Positions 25,684 to 34,998 of a DNA stretch of 64,000 nt are shown in pieces. Position numbers and translations under genes: made by a program. The first letter of the stretch is position 1; each line of letters starts with the position of its first letter. A model generated the notes under the pieces. The model searched no databases. It saw nothing but the letters and a program-made list of their open reading frames with translations, and was not told the origin of the DNA. Source of the stretch: Paeniglutamicibacter gangotriensis Lz1y (lineage in GTDB: Bacteria > Actinomycetota > Actinomycetes > Actinomycetales > Micrococcaceae); assembly GCF_000348945.1 (NCBI RefSeq), contig NZ_AOCK01000003.1:186001-250000 (forward strand). The letters run 5' to 3'.

Positions 25684-26868
25684 GTGAACGACACCTTTTT
25701 GGGCGAAGTCCCGCCGCCAGTAGGCATGATGAACTGGCAGCGGCCCGAAAACCTGCGTTGGTCCTTCCAGCACCTCGCCGAGTTCCTCCCCACCGCGGCG
25801 ATCTCCCGGGGCCAGGGACCGATCGCCGAGCTGCCCTTTGCCGCCGCGGATTTAGAATCGATCGTGCTGCCGCCGGCGCTGGCCGGGGAACCGGCGATGA
25901 CCGTCGGCTCGGTCATGGCCTCCACCGACACCGACGGGTGGATGCTGATGCACCGCGGCACCGTGCTGGCCGAGTCCTACACCGGCGAAATGTCCAGCGG
26001 CTCCAAGCACCTGCTGATGTCGGTGAGCAAGTCCCTGGTCGGTGCGGTGGTCGGTGCGCTCTCCGACGCCGGGGTGCTAGATATCGACGCCCCCCTCACC
26101 ACCTATGTGCCCACCCTGGCGGACACCGGTTATGCCGGGGCCACGGTGCGCAACCTGCTGGATATGCGCTCGGGCATCGCCTTCTCCGAGGACTACCTCG
26201 ACCCGCGCGCCGAGGTCCGCCTGCTCGAAGAGGCCATCGGCTGGGCGCCACCGGCGGTGGCGGGCCCCACCGGCATGTACCCGTACCTGATGACGCTGCG
26301 GCAGAAATGGGACCACGGCGGAGTCTTCGAATACCGTTCCTGCGAGACCGACATGCTCGGCTGGATCTGCGAGGCCGCGGCCGGGGCGCCGATGCCCACG
26401 CTGATGTCGCAGCTGTTGTGGTCCAAGATCGGGGCCGAGGCCGACGCGATGATCGGCGTGGACCAGTTCGGCACCGGGATGTTCGATGGCGGCATCAACG
26501 CCACCCTGCGTGATCTGGCCCGCTTCGGCGCCCTGTTTTTGGGCGACGGGCTCTCACTGACCGGCGAACGGGTGCTCTCGGCGCAGTGGATCGCGCAGAC
26601 CCTGGCCGGGGCGCCGGATTCCCGCGAGGCTTTTGCCGCCAGCCCGGGCGATAACCGCATGCCCGGGGGCATGTATCGCAACCAGATGTGGTTCCCCTAC
26701 CCCGGGAATGAGGTTTTGCTTTCCCTGGGCATCCACGGGCAGCTGATCTACATCAATCGCCCCGCCCAGGTCATCGGGGTGAAGCTTTCGAGTTGGCCGC
26801 ACCCGCAGGACGCCACCAAGCTCTTCCCCACCTTGAGCGCCTTCGATGCGATGGCAGCGGCCCTGTAA
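25684..26868 (+). CDS. NylB-like serine hydrolase (beta-lactamase / penicillin-binding fold)
   Basis: 394 residues from GTG 25684, with AAGGAG 7 nt upstream. The catalytic SxxK is Ser113-Val-Ser-Lys116 in LLMSVSKSLVG, and the second-motif Tyr217 lies in FEYRSCETDMLGW, the YRSxxTDxLGW pattern of 6-aminohexanoate-dimer hydrolase (NylB) relatives; MFDGGINATLRDLARFG and GNDR-like DNRMPGGMYRNQMW follow. NylB-type enzymes cut linear amides or esters. No signal peptide, so it is cytoplasmic. It stands between the ATP-grasp gene and a PLP decarboxylase, all on the plus strand, and the upstream pseudogene pair shows that the ATP-grasp/hydrolase pair travels as a unit. Confidence 0.9.
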   Translation: MNDTFLGEVPPPVGMMNWQRPENLRWSFQHLAEFLPTAAISRGQGPIAELPFAAADLESIVLPPALAGEPAMTVGSVMASTDTDGWMLMHRGTVLAESYTGEMSSGSKHLLMSVSKSLVGAVVGALSDAGVLDIDAPLTTYVPTLADTGYAGATVRNLLDMRSGIAFSEDYLDPRAEVRLLEEAIGWAPPAVAGPTGMYPYLMTLRQKWDHGGVFEYRSCETDMLGWICEAAAGAPMPTLMSQLLWSKIGAEADAMIGVDQFGTGMFDGGINATLRDLARFGALFLGDGLSLTGERVLSAQWIAQTLAGAPDSREAFAASPGDNRMPGGMYRNQMWFPYPGNEVLLSLGIHGQLIYINRPAQVIGVKLSSWPHPQDATKLFPTLSAFDAMAAAL

Positions 26869-27016
26869 TGCACCTACGGCTTCACCCCCCAGGCGCCCTA
26901 CGCGGCGTCCGGCGCACCGACACCCCTAAGAGACCGCCACCCGTTCCGGCGGACTTCCACAGAACCCAACCACCGACGCCCCTTCGAAGGCGCCTTCCAG
27001 GAACGGAGCAGCCGTG

Positions 27017-29746
27017 ATGGCACCAACCACCCAGCATGACACCGAACAATATGCCACACCCTCCAGCGTGTGGCGCTTACGCACCGACGCTTGGGAGTAC
27101 CTGGGCTATGCGGCCAAGGCCCTTCCGGGTGCCAGCGAACGAGGCAAATCCGAAGACGGGCTGCTGAAGGAAGTCACCCGGCAGCTGCGCGTGCTCGAAG
27201 CCGTGGAAACCTACTGGGCCGTGCCGGGCAAGGCCCGGGTGCTGGCCCTGCGTGCGAGCATCGAGGCCGGAAACTACGCCGAGGCCCTGGACCAGATCGA
27301 ACCGGTGACCCGCGCCTTCAGCAGGTTCGGGCACGACACCGAGGAGCGGAGCCAGGATTCCGACGGTCAGCTGTCCCCCTTTGATCCCTCCATCGCCACC
27401 GCATCGGACCCGCGGCCCCGGTTCGAGGTGCTGGTCATTGACGACGTGTCCGAGACGGACCGCGAGGAACTCCTGGCTGAAATGGCCCGCCAACGCCGCT
27501 CCACCGACGCCTTCGTCTACGAGATCAATGTGGTCTCCAGCCTCGAGGACGCCATCATTGCGATGCTGCTGAACCCCACCATCCAGGCCTGCATCCTGCG
27601 CCCCGGATTCACCATCCCGGCCCGGCACCGCCCGGGCGAGGACCTGCGCCGGTTCTTGGATGGCTTCGTGGACCCTGACATCGCCAGCTACCCGCCCAAG
27701 GAACGCATCCTCCGGCTGGCCGACAAGCTCAAGGAGCTGCGCCCGGAGGTGGATCTGTACCTGGTGGCCGATGTGTCCATCGAGGAACTTGCCGGGTCGG
27801 TGAACCGGCGCTTCGCCCGGCTCTTCCGCCGCGAGGAGTCCATGGAAATTCACCTCTCGCTGCTCCAGGGTGTCTCCGAACGTTTTGCCACCCCGTTCTT
27901 CGACGCGGTGCAGCAATACAGCCGCAAACCCGCAGCGGTCTTCCACGCGCTGCCCATTTCGCGCGGTGGTTCGGTGGTGAACTCCCGCTGGATCAAGGAC
28001 ATGGAGGAGTTCTACGGGCTGAATCTGCTTCATGCCGAGACCTCGGCGACCTCCGGCGGGTTGGACTCGCTGCTGGATCCACACGGCTCCATCAAGGAGG
28101 CCCAGGACCTGGCCGCGCGTGCCTTCGGGGCCCGACGCTCCTACTTCGTGACCAACGGGACCTCGACGGCCAACAAGATCGTGCACCAATCGATTGTGGC
28201 CCCGGGCAACGTGGTGCTGGTGGATCGAAACTGCCACAAGTCCCACCACTATGCGCTGATGCTCGCCGGCGCCCAGGTCGCCTACATGGACGCCTACCCA
28301 CTGAACGATTTCTCCTTCTACGGGGCGGTGTCGCTGCGGACCATCAAGTCGATGCTGCTTGACTACCGCAGGGCCGGACGGTTGGACGAGGTCACGATGC
28401 TCACGCTGACCAACTGCACCTTCGACGGCATCGTCTACGACGTCGAGCGGGTCATGGCCGAATGTCTGGCCATCAAACCCGATCTGGTATTCCTCTGGGA
28501 CGAGGCCTGGTTCGCGTTCGCTTCCTTCCACCCGGTCTACCGCCGGCGCACCGCGATGGCTGCCGCCGCCAAGCTCGAGAAGGACTTCAAGGATCCCGCG
28601 TACGCAGCCCGCTACGCCGCCCAGCGCGAAACCCTCTTCGATCCGGTCACCGGAGAACCACTTGATGACGAAGCGTGGCTGAACACCCGGTTGCTGCCGG
28701 ACCCGGACACCGCTCGCTTGCGCGTCTACGCCACCCAGTCCACGCACAAGACCTTGACCTCGCTGCGGCAGGGATCGATGATCCATGTCTTCGACCAGGA
28801 CTTCAACCACCTCAACGAGGAAACCTTCCGCGAGGCGTACATGACGCACACCTCCACCTCCCCGAACTACCAGATCCTGGCCTCGCTGGACATCGGCCGG
28901 CGCCAGGCCGAGCTCGAAGGCTACGAGCTGGTCCAACGCCAGGCCTACCTGGCCCAGTCGGTGGCCCAGATGGTGGCCCGCCATCCGCTGCTCAAGAAGT
29001 ACTTCCGGGTGCTGACCACCCTGGATCTGATCCCGGAGGAGTTCCGTGAGACCACCCGGCCGATGCCGTTGCGTGACGGGATCGCGGCCATGGACGAGGC
29101 CTGGCGCAGAGACGAATTTGTGGTGGATCCCAGCCGGCTGACACTACATATCGGCAACACCGGGGTCGACGGGGACACCTTCAAGCACCAGTATCTGATG
29201 GACGGCTACGGGATCCAGGTCAACAAGACCAGCCGGAACACGCTGTTGTTCATGACCAACATCGGTACCTCGCGCAGCGCCGCGGCCTACCTCATCGACG
29301 TGCTGGTCAAGCTGGCCGAGCACTTCGAGACCGAACGCCAGGATATGAGCCCGTGGGCGTTGGCCGCACTCGAAAAGACCGTGGCGTCACTGGTCGGCAC
29401 CCCGCCGCCGCTGCCGGACTTCAGTCGCTTCGCCGACCACTTCCGGGTTGATGACCAAACCATCGACGGGGATATCCGCACCGCGTACTTCGCCACCTAC
29501 AAGACCGGCAGCTGCGGGTATTTGATGCCCGACGAGCTGGCCGAACAGGTGCGTGCGGGCCACGAAGTGATCTCCGCGGGCTTCGTCACCCCGTACCCGC
29601 CGGGATTCCCGATCCTGGTGCCGGGGCAGGTCTTCACCGCCGAGATCCTTTCCTTCATGGCGGCCCTCGATACCCGCGAGATCCACGGCTACGACCCGGA
29701 TCTAGGCTACCGGGTCATCAACGAGTTGCCCGTTCGCAAGGGCTAA
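27017..29746 (+). CDS. Orn/Lys/Arg-type PLP-dependent amino acid decarboxylase
   Basis: 909 residues from ATG 27017 (a GTG at 27014 directly before it is an alternative; GGAG is at 27005). After an unusual ~130-residue N-terminal region comes a receiver-like wing domain (FEVLVIDDVSETDREELL), then the fold-type I core: FVTNGTSTANKIVHQ (phosphate site), LVDRNCHKSHHYALM, LVFLWDEAWFAF (PLP-binding Asp), and the PLP lysine at about residue 578 in TQSTHKTLTSLRQGSM. The C-terminal domain ends in PYPPGFPILVPGQ, the family end. It should decarboxylate lysine, ornithine or arginine to a (poly)amine. It is longer than the usual ~750 residues. It lies 148 bp after the hydrolase. Confidence 0.92.
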   Translation: MAPTTQHDTEQYATPSSVWRLRTDAWEYLGYAAKALPGASERGKSEDGLLKEVTRQLRVLEAVETYWAVPGKARVLALRASIEAGNYAEALDQIEPVTRAFSRFGHDTEERSQDSDGQLSPFDPSIATASDPRPRFEVLVIDDVSETDREELLAEMARQRRSTDAFVYEINVVSSLEDAIIAMLLNPTIQACILRPGFTIPARHRPGEDLRRFLDGFVDPDIASYPPKERILRLADKLKELRPEVDLYLVADVSIEELAGSVNRRFARLFRREESMEIHLSLLQGVSERFATPFFDAVQQYSRKPAAVFHALPISRGGSVVNSRWIKDMEEFYGLNLLHAETSATSGGLDSLLDPHGSIKEAQDLAARAFGARRSYFVTNGTSTANKIVHQSIVAPGNVVLVDRNCHKSHHYALMLAGAQVAYMDAYPLNDFSFYGAVSLRTIKSMLLDYRRAGRLDEVTMLTLTNCTFDGIVYDVERVMAECLAIKPDLVFLWDEAWFAFASFHPVYRRRTAMAAAAKLEKDFKDPAYAARYAAQRETLFDPVTGEPLDDEAWLNTRLLPDPDTARLRVYATQSTHKTLTSLRQGSMIHVFDQDFNHLNEETFREAYMTHTSTSPNYQILASLDIGRRQAELEGYELVQRQAYLAQSVAQMVARHPLLKKYFRVLTTLDLIPEEFRETTRPMPLRDGIAAMDEAWRRDEFVVDPSRLTLHIGNTGVDGDTFKHQYLMDGYGIQVNKTSRNTLLFMTNIGTSRSAAAYLIDVLVKLAEHFETERQDMSPWALAALEKTVASLVGTPPPLPDFSRFADHFRVDDQTIDGDIRTAYFATYKTGSCGYLMPDELAEQVRAGHEVISAGFVTPYPPGFPILVPGQVFTAEILSFMAALDTREIHGYDPDLGYRVINELPVRKG

Positions 29747-29757
29747 AGGATCAGCCG

Positions 29758-29808
29758 GCGTTGGCCGGGGTGCAGGAGCCATCCCGCACCCCGGCCAACG
29801 CTGTTTTT
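29758..29808. terminator. Strong intrinsic terminator after the decarboxylase
   Basis: Perfect 16-bp stem (29758-29773 with 29786-29801), 12-nt loop, followed by TGTTTTT. It separates the plus-strand decarboxylase from the convergent universal stress protein gene and ends the ATP-grasp/hydrolase/decarboxylase run. Confidence 0.9.
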
Positions 29809-29817
29809 ATGCCGGCC

Positions 29818-30318
29818 TCAAGTCTGCGGCCGCACCACCAGCACCGGGCACTGGCCATGGCGCATACATTGTCCGCTGACCGAGCCCAGCCGCATGCCCT
29901 GTAGTCCCCCGCGCCCGCGGGTCCCCAACACCAGCAGGTATGCGTCCCGCGAGATAGCCACCAGGGCCTTGAGCGGGGCGGCATGAACCGGGAGGTAGCT
30001 GATCTCCACGTCGGGAAACTTTTGGGCAACCGGGCCCGCATGACGGAGCATTTCCTCCTTGACCGCTGCAGCAAACTCGTCAAACGGCGGAACGTATCCG
30101 GCGCTCCAGGCGGCCGGGCGCGGTGCCGTGACGATGGACCACGCCCTGACCATCAGCACCGGCCGCCCTAATTTCCCGGCCATCTCCATGGCCATTTCCA
30201 ATGCCGCCTGTGCATCGGCAGATCCGTCGTGCCCCACGACGATGCTTCCGGGCGTTGCGGGTGCGGGTTCGGATTCTTCAGCCATACGGTCCAAAGATTC
30301 TTCGGTGTCCATCGCCAT
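29818..30318 (-). CDS. Universal stress protein (UspA family)
   Basis: 166 residues, a single Usp domain preceded by a ~20-residue acidic extension. The N-terminal strand IVVGHDGSADAQAALEMA and the ATP-binding loop LGTRGRGGLQGMRLGSVS with the closing HGQCPVLVVRP are the standard Usp motifs, so the protein probably binds ATP. It is cytoplasmic. It lies downstream of the ferritin gene on the same strand (57 bp gap); a shared stress response is plausible. Confidence 0.9.
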   Translation of the reverse strand: MAMDTEESLDRMAEESEPAPATPGSIVVGHDGSADAQAALEMAMEMAGKLGRPVLMVRAWSIVTAPRPAAWSAGYVPPFDEFAAAVKEEMLRHAGPVAQKFPDVEISYLPVHAAPLKALVAISRDAYLLVLGTRGRGGLQGMRLGSVSGQCMRHGQCPVLVVRPQT

Positions 30319-30374
30319 GCCTTCCTACTGCTGAATCCTGCCGCAGGGGTTTCTGCGGCCCGGGTTCCCTGACT

Positions 30375-30914
30375 TTAGAGTTCGCCGCCGGCGGCTTCCG
30401 GGTTTCCCGAGCCTCCGCCGGATCCCTGTCCCGCATCGCCCACCGATTCTCGGGCCAGGAAAGTCTCGACCTCAAAGAGGCTCTTGGCTCTGCGCGCAAC
30501 GTTCAGCAGCGTCGACATCGATGCCACTTCTTCGACCTGTTCCTTGAGGAACCACAACATGAATTGCTCACCGAGCGGATCATCCTGGGCCCGAGCCACG
30601 GCAAAGAGCTCCTTGATCCGCTCGGTGACCTCAATTTCTTGTTCGAGGCCCATCACCAGTGCTTCCTCCACGGAACCAAAATCGTTGCGCACCGTACCCA
30701 CCCCGGGGATTTCGGTCCTGATGCCGCGGTCCAACATGTACTGGACCATCATCATGGCGTGGTTCCGCTCTTCGAGCGATTGACGGTAGAAGTGTCTGGC
30801 TAGCTGCGGAAGATCCTGCCCGTCGCACCAGACGGCCACGGCGATGTACTGCTGGGAGGCGGTGAACTCGTTGCCGAGCTGGCGGGTCAGCATGTCGTTG
30901 AACTTCGGACTCAT
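30375..30914 (-). CDS. Ferritin-like iron storage protein
   Basis: 179 residues, a four-helix ferritin. Ferroxidase ligands can be seen in NEFTASQQYIAVAVW (Glu, Tyr) and SLEERNHAMMMVQY (E-x-x-H), with LKEQVEEVASM in the fourth helix. The C-terminal ~20 residues are Gly/Glu-rich (GQGSGGGSGNPEAAGGEL) and probably disordered. AAGGAG precedes ATG 30914 on the minus strand. It stores iron as ferric oxide in the cytoplasm. Confidence 0.92.
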   Translation of the reverse strand: MSPKFNDMLTRQLGNEFTASQQYIAVAVWCDGQDLPQLARHFYRQSLEERNHAMMMVQYMLDRGIRTEIPGVGTVRNDFGSVEEALVMGLEQEIEVTERIKELFAVARAQDDPLGEQFMLWFLKEQVEEVASMSTLLNVARRAKSLFEVETFLARESVGDAGQGSGGGSGNPEAAGGEL

Positions 30915-31228
30915 GATGCTCTCCTTGGCTGGATGTGCACGAATGAGGCGCTGCCGGCCACAGGCCCGCCGGGCCCCAAACCGACCGGGTGCCTGATTCG
31001 AGATTGCCCGCCTCCGCTGCCCGAGTCAAGGGCAGGCGCCCCGGCAATGCGGTCACCGACGAGATCAGCAGATTCCTTGCGTGACGCTCTGTCGTGCCCG
31101 CCGGCCATTCCCCCACCACGTCACCCGACCCCAGGAAATCGCTGGAAAGGTAAGTTCAAATCCACGACCACTCAACTCGTGCAACGAATCGCGCCTGATA
31201 AGGGTTGATTTTCTGAACGCAACCCCGA
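30915..31228. other. Upstream region of the ferritin gene
   Basis: 314 bp between the ferritin start and the stop of the oxygenase-reductase gene, both on the minus strand. It must hold the ferritin promoter, but no clear iron box, terminator or small gene was seen. A short GGGTTG/CAACCC hairpin at about 31202-31226 is weak. Confidence 0.35.
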
Positions 31229-32200
31229 CTAATCCAGCTCGAGCACCAGGCGCAGGCCTCGGCACCGCGACACGCAAATCATCATGGTGTCCCCGGCCTC
31301 GCGTTCCTCGTCCGACAGCAGGGAATCGCGGTGATCGATCTCCCCGGAAACCACCGAAGTCTCGCAGGTGCCGCAGATCCCCTCGCGGCAAGAATTCAGC
31401 GGGCTCATCCCGGCATCCTCCAGGGCCTGCAGGATGCTCACCCCCACGGGGACATTGATCTCCGTGCCATCGGTCCCCTGCACCGTGAACTCGTGGTCTC
31501 CCTCATGCGGAGCGACGGCCGCGCCCGCAGCCTCGGGATCCGCGGCAAAGCGCTCGAAGTGCAGCCGGGAGGGATCGTCCCAGGACTCGGTCATGGATTC
31601 GATCACGTTCAGCAGCGGACCTGGACCGCAGGTGTACAGCTGGAAAGCCGCGTTCGGATCGGCCAGCAACTCGGCCAGCGGATAGAAGCCGCTCTCATCG
31701 TCGGCATGGATGTGGACCTTGTCCCCGTGGATGGCCAACTCCTCAAGGAAGGCCATGTTCCGCCGGCTGCGGCCCAGATAGATCAGTTTCCACGGCACGC
31801 CCGCCGCGGCGGCGGCGCGCACCATGGGCATGATCGGGGTGATGCCGATCCCGCCGGCCAGGAACACGTATTCGGCGGCTGGTGCCAGGACGAAGTTATT
31901 CTTCGGCCCGCGCACCTGGATCTTGGTGCCGGGACGCAATTCGTCATGCACATAGGCCGAACCGCCACGCCCGGCAGGTTCGCGCAGCACCGCCAGGCGC
32001 CATGATTTCCGCACCCCGGGATCCGAGCAGAGCGAGTACTGCCGGATCAACCCGTTGGGCAGCAGCACGTCAAGGTGGGCCCCGGCGCTCCAGTCGGGCA
32101 GATCCTGCCGCAGCGGATGACGCAATTCCAGGGAAAGCACTCCCTCGGACTCGCTGGTGATGCGGTGGACTTCGGTTTCAAAGAATTCCAGACTCGACAT
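31229..32200 (-). CDS. PDR/VanB-type oxidoreductase (Rieske oxygenase reductase: FMN/FAD, NAD, plant-type [2Fe-2S])
   Basis: 323 residues. Domain order is the phthalate-dioxygenase-reductase one: flavin barrel with RQYSLCSDP (residues ~50), NAD domain with FLAGGIGITPIMPMV and YTCGPGPLL, then C-terminal ferredoxin with CREGICGTCETSV and a last Cys in MMICVSRC. It passes electrons from NAD(P)H to the terminal oxygenase, which is encoded seven genes upstream in the same operon. It is the last gene of the operon; ATG 32200 lies 37 bp after the ABC ATPase stop. Confidence 0.93.
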   Translation of the reverse strand: MSSLEFFETEVHRITSESEGVLSLELRHPLRQDLPDWSAGAHLDVLLPNGLIRQYSLCSDPGVRKSWRLAVLREPAGRGGSAYVHDELRPGTKIQVRGPKNNFVLAPAAEYVFLAGGIGITPIMPMVRAAAAAGVPWKLIYLGRSRRNMAFLEELAIHGDKVHIHADDESGFYPLAELLADPNAAFQLYTCGPGPLLNVIESMTESWDDPSRLHFERFAADPEAAGAAVAPHEGDHEFTVQGTDGTEINVPVGVSILQALEDAGMSPLNSCREGICGTCETSVVSGEIDHRDSLLSDEEREAGDTMMICVSRCRGLRLVLELD

Positions 32201-32237
32201 CGGTCTGCGCCCTTTCAAGATTGCGTGTGTGGATGAA

Positions 32238-33041
32238 TCAGAGCACCGAGGCCAGGAAGGCCTTGGTGCGTTCGTGCTGCGGATCACCGATGACGTCCTG
32301 GGCCGTACCCTGCTCCACCACGTATCCGTCGTCCATGAACACCACCCGGTCAGCAACGTCCCGGGCGAACTTCATCTCGTGGGTCACCACGACCATGGTC
32401 ATGCCGGAGGCCGCCAGATCCTTCATAACCTTCAGCACCTCGCCGACCAGCTCGGGATCCAGCGCGCTGGTGGGCTCGTCAAAGAGCATGACCTTCGGGC
32501 GCATGCACAGCGCCCGGGCGATGGCCACGCGTTGCTGCTGCCCGCCGGAGAGCTGGCGCGGGTAGGCCTTGGCCTTGTCCGCCAGCCCCACCGAGTCCAG
32601 CAGGGCCAGCGCCCGCGCGGTCGCGCTCGGGCGCTTCTCCTTCAGCACCAGGCGCGGGGCCTCGATCAGGTTCTCCAGCACGTTCATATGGGGAAACAGG
32701 TTGAAGTGCTGGAACACCATCCCGATCTCCACCCGGCTGCGGCAGATCTTGGCGTGCGGCTGCTCGTGCAACTTGGTGCCTTTGAGGTCGTAGCCCATCA
32801 CCGCCCCGTCCACCCACATCCGTCCGCCCTCAATCGTTTCCAGGTGGTTGATGCAGCGCAGCAACGTCGACTTCCCCGACCCCGAGGGGCCGATCAGGCA
32901 CACCACTTCCCCGCGGTCCACCTGCAGGTCGATGCCCTTGAGGACCTCCAGCCGGCCGTAGCTTTTGCGGACGGCAGCTGCCTTGATCATCGGCCCGGGC
33001 CCCGTGGCGGCGGCAGCGCTTTCCCTGATGGTCGCACTCAT
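32238..33041 (-). CDS. Amino-acid-type ABC transporter ATP-binding protein
   Basis: 267 residues. Walker [11 protein letters not shown]-loop [10 protein letters not shown], signature [15 protein letters not shown], Walker [14 protein letters not shown] and the H-loop VTHEM are all intact, with the spacing of polar amino acid (GlnQ/HisP-like) importers. ATG 33041 overlaps the permease stop (ATGA). It energises uptake by the permease and binding protein encoded directly upstream. Confidence 0.95.
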   Translation of the reverse strand: MSATIRESAAAATGPGPMIKAAAVRKSYGRLEVLKGIDLQVDRGEVVCLIGPSGSGKSTLLRCINHLETIEGGRMWVDGAVMGYDLKGTKLHEQPHAKICRSRVEIGMVFQHFNLFPHMNVLENLIEAPRLVLKEKRPSATARALALLDSVGLADKAKAYPRQLSGGQQQRVAIARALCMRPKVMLFDEPTSALDPELVGEVLKVMKDLAASGMTMVVVTHEMKFARDVADRVVFMDDGYVVEQGTAQDVIGDPQHERTKAFLASVL

Positions 33042-33973
33042 TTCTTGGCTCCCTTGAGGGCTAGGGGATCGTGCACCCGCACGAACCGTTTGAGTTGTTG
33101 CCACGGGGTGGCCGGCAGGCTGCGCTGCCCGCCCTTGGCGTAGTGGCGTTCGACGTAGTACTGCCCGACGCTCAGGATCGAGGTGACCACGATGTACCAG
33201 AGGCTCGCCACCATCAGCAGCGGAATCGTCTCGAAGGTCCGTGCGTAGATGATCTGCGCCGAATACAGCAGTTCCGGGACCGAAATCACCGAGACCAGGG
33301 CGGTGGCCTTGAGCATCCCGATGGCCTCGTTGCCCGTGGGCGGGATGATCACCCGCATGGCTTGGGGCAGGACGATCCGCCGCATGGTCTGCAGCCGGTT
33401 GATGCCCAGCGCTCCGGCGGCCTCGGACTGGCCGTTCTCCACCGACAGAATCCCGGCGCGCACGATCTCGGACATGTACGCGGCCTGGTTCAACCCCAGC
33501 CCCAGGATCGCTGCGGTCATCGGCGTGATGATTGCGTTGGCGTCCAAGTCGACTCCGGGGATCCCGAAGGTGATCGAAGGATAGAGCGCGGCCAGGTTGT
33601 ACCAAAAGAGCAGCTGGACCAACACCGGGGTGCCACGGAAGAAACTCACATAGGCATAGGCCGCGCTGCGCACCACCGGGTTCGCGGCGATCCGCATCAC
33701 GGCCAGGACCACCCCCAGCACGATGCCGATGGCCATGCAGATCACCGTCAGCTGCAGGGTCACCCCGATGCCGCGAACGATCGACACGTCGCGGATGTAC
33801 ATCCCGACGGTCGACCACCCGAAATTCGGGTTGGTGACCACCGAACGCAGCAGCAACAACCCCAGGAACACAATCACCGCCGCGGAAATCCACCGCCCCG
33901 GATGACGCGCGTTGACGATGCTGTACTCATCGACCGCAGACGCGGTCTTCTTGGGTTCGGTCATGATAGTCAT
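33038..33973 (-). CDS. Amino-acid-type ABC transporter permease
   Basis: 311 residues with about five to six membrane segments and the HisM/GlnP-type core: [34 protein letters not shown], and the [20 protein letters not shown] coupling helix (EAA loop). An ~40-residue cytoplasmic N-terminus precedes the first segment. ATG 33973 has GGAG 8 nt upstream on the minus strand and lies 17 bp after the binding-protein stop. One permease gene is present, so a homodimer is expected. Confidence 0.93.
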   Translation of the reverse strand: MTIMTEPKKTASAVDEYSIVNARHPGRWISAAVIVFLGLLLLRSVVTNPNFGWSTVGMYIRDVSIVRGIGVTLQLTVICMAIGIVLGVVLAVMRIAANPVVRSAAYAYVSFFRGTPVLVQLLFWYNLAALYPSITFGIPGVDLDANAIITPMTAAILGLGLNQAAYMSEIVRAGILSVENGQSEAAGALGINRLQTMRRIVLPQAMRVIIPPTGNEAIGMLKATALVSVISVPELLYSAQIIYARTFETIPLLMVASLWYIVVTSILSVGQYYVERHYAKGGQRSLPATPWQQLKRFVRVHDPLALKGAKK

Positions 33974-33989
33974 CAGCTGGTCTCCACGC

Positions 33990-34931
33990 TTACTTGAGCA
34001 CGACGTCGGCCGGAGTGATCTCGGTGCTGGCCGGCAGCGCCCACTTGGTGTTGATCTCCTGGTAGGCAGGGGATTCAATCACCGCGACCGTCGCGGCCTG
34101 GATGGCCGGCAGCAGCTCGCTGCCCTTGCCCAATGCCGTGCCGGTCAGCTCCGGCTCGTAGTCCGGGCCGTCAGCGACCTCGAACTTCCCGTCGGCCAGC
34201 TCGCCCTGGTAGGCCAGGGACACCGAATCGGCCATGACTCCCTGAACGCGGCCGGAGGTCAGGGCAAGGTTCGCATCGTTCTGCGTGGGGAAGAACTGCA
34301 TGTCGATCGCGGCGCTCCCGGCCTCGGTGCACTCCTTGGAGAACTCCGGCAGGATGTCCAGGGACTGGATCGAGCCCTTCTGCGCAGCGATCGCCTTGCC
34401 GCACAAGGTTTCCGAGGCCACACTCAGCTTTTCCGGATTCCCCGGCGCCACGGCCACTGCGGTGCCGCCTTGCAGATACGGGACGAAGTCCACTGCCTTG
34501 CGGCGCTCGGGCGTGACGCTGAAGGTGGACATGCCCAGGTCGTACTTGCCCGATTGCAGGCCGGGCAGGATGGTGTCGAAGGTTGCCGGGACGTGCTTGA
34601 CCTTCACGCCCAGCACCGCGCCGAGGGCGTCTCCCATGTCGGCGTCCCACCCGATGATGGTTTTGTTGTCGGTGTCGTAGTACTCGAACGGCGGGTAGGT
34701 GGGGTCCGAGGCAATCGTCAGGACGCCCCGGTCCCGGACCTCCGCCGGGAGCAGTGCGCGGGCGGCCTCGTTGATGCCCAAGGTGGCCGCCGATTCGGCT
34801 GCCGGGGTGTCGGAGCCTTGGGTGTCGGAGCCTTGGGCCGTCTCGGCTTCCGAGACGGTGGTGCAGCCGGTCGTGGCAAGGGCAAGGAGCATGCCGGCGG
34901 CCAGGAAACGGGCGGTGCGGTGCGAGATCAT
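33990..34931 (-). CDS. Substrate-binding lipoprotein of the amino-acid-type ABC transporter
   Basis: 313 residues. The signal peptide LAAGMLLALATTGC has a lipobox Cys near residue 23, so it is anchored outside the membrane. The type-3 solute-binding fold shows GVLTIASDPTYPPFEYYDTD at the start of the mature part and GLQSGKYDLGMSTFSVTPER. The early linker carries a 15-bp perfect tandem DNA repeat (34806-34835) that encodes QGSDT twice. AAGGA precedes ATG 34931. The ligand is unknown; context suggests an amino-acid-like or betaine-like compound degraded by the neighbouring enzymes. Confidence 0.92.
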   Translation of the reverse strand: MISHRTARFLAAGMLLALATTGCTTVSEAETAQGSDTQGSDTPAAESAATLGINEAARALLPAEVRDRGVLTIASDPTYPPFEYYDTDNKTIIGWDADMGDALGAVLGVKVKHVPATFDTILPGLQSGKYDLGMSTFSVTPERRKAVDFVPYLQGGTAVAVAPGNPEKLSVASETLCGKAIAAQKGSIQSLDILPEFSKECTEAGSAAIDMQFFPTQNDANLALTSGRVQGVMADSVSLAYQGELADGKFEVADGPDYEPELTGTALGKGSELLPAIQAATVAVIESPAYQEINTKWALPASTEITPADVVLK

Positions 34932-34998
34932 GTTCTGTCCTTTATCAGTGGTGTCCGGGCCGCGAGCGGCACCGGGCACGGTGGGAAAGTCGGAGAAA

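Noticed and set aside
27077-28984. Open frame of over 600 codons opposite the decarboxylase
   Set aside because: Antisense shadow of a certain gene; composition (Gly, Val, His, Gln) and lack of motifs are typical of reverse-frame translation.
31140-31200. tRNA-like stretch (GTTCAAATCC)
   Set aside because: The T-loop-like sequence has no matching acceptor stem, D arm or anticodon arm around it.
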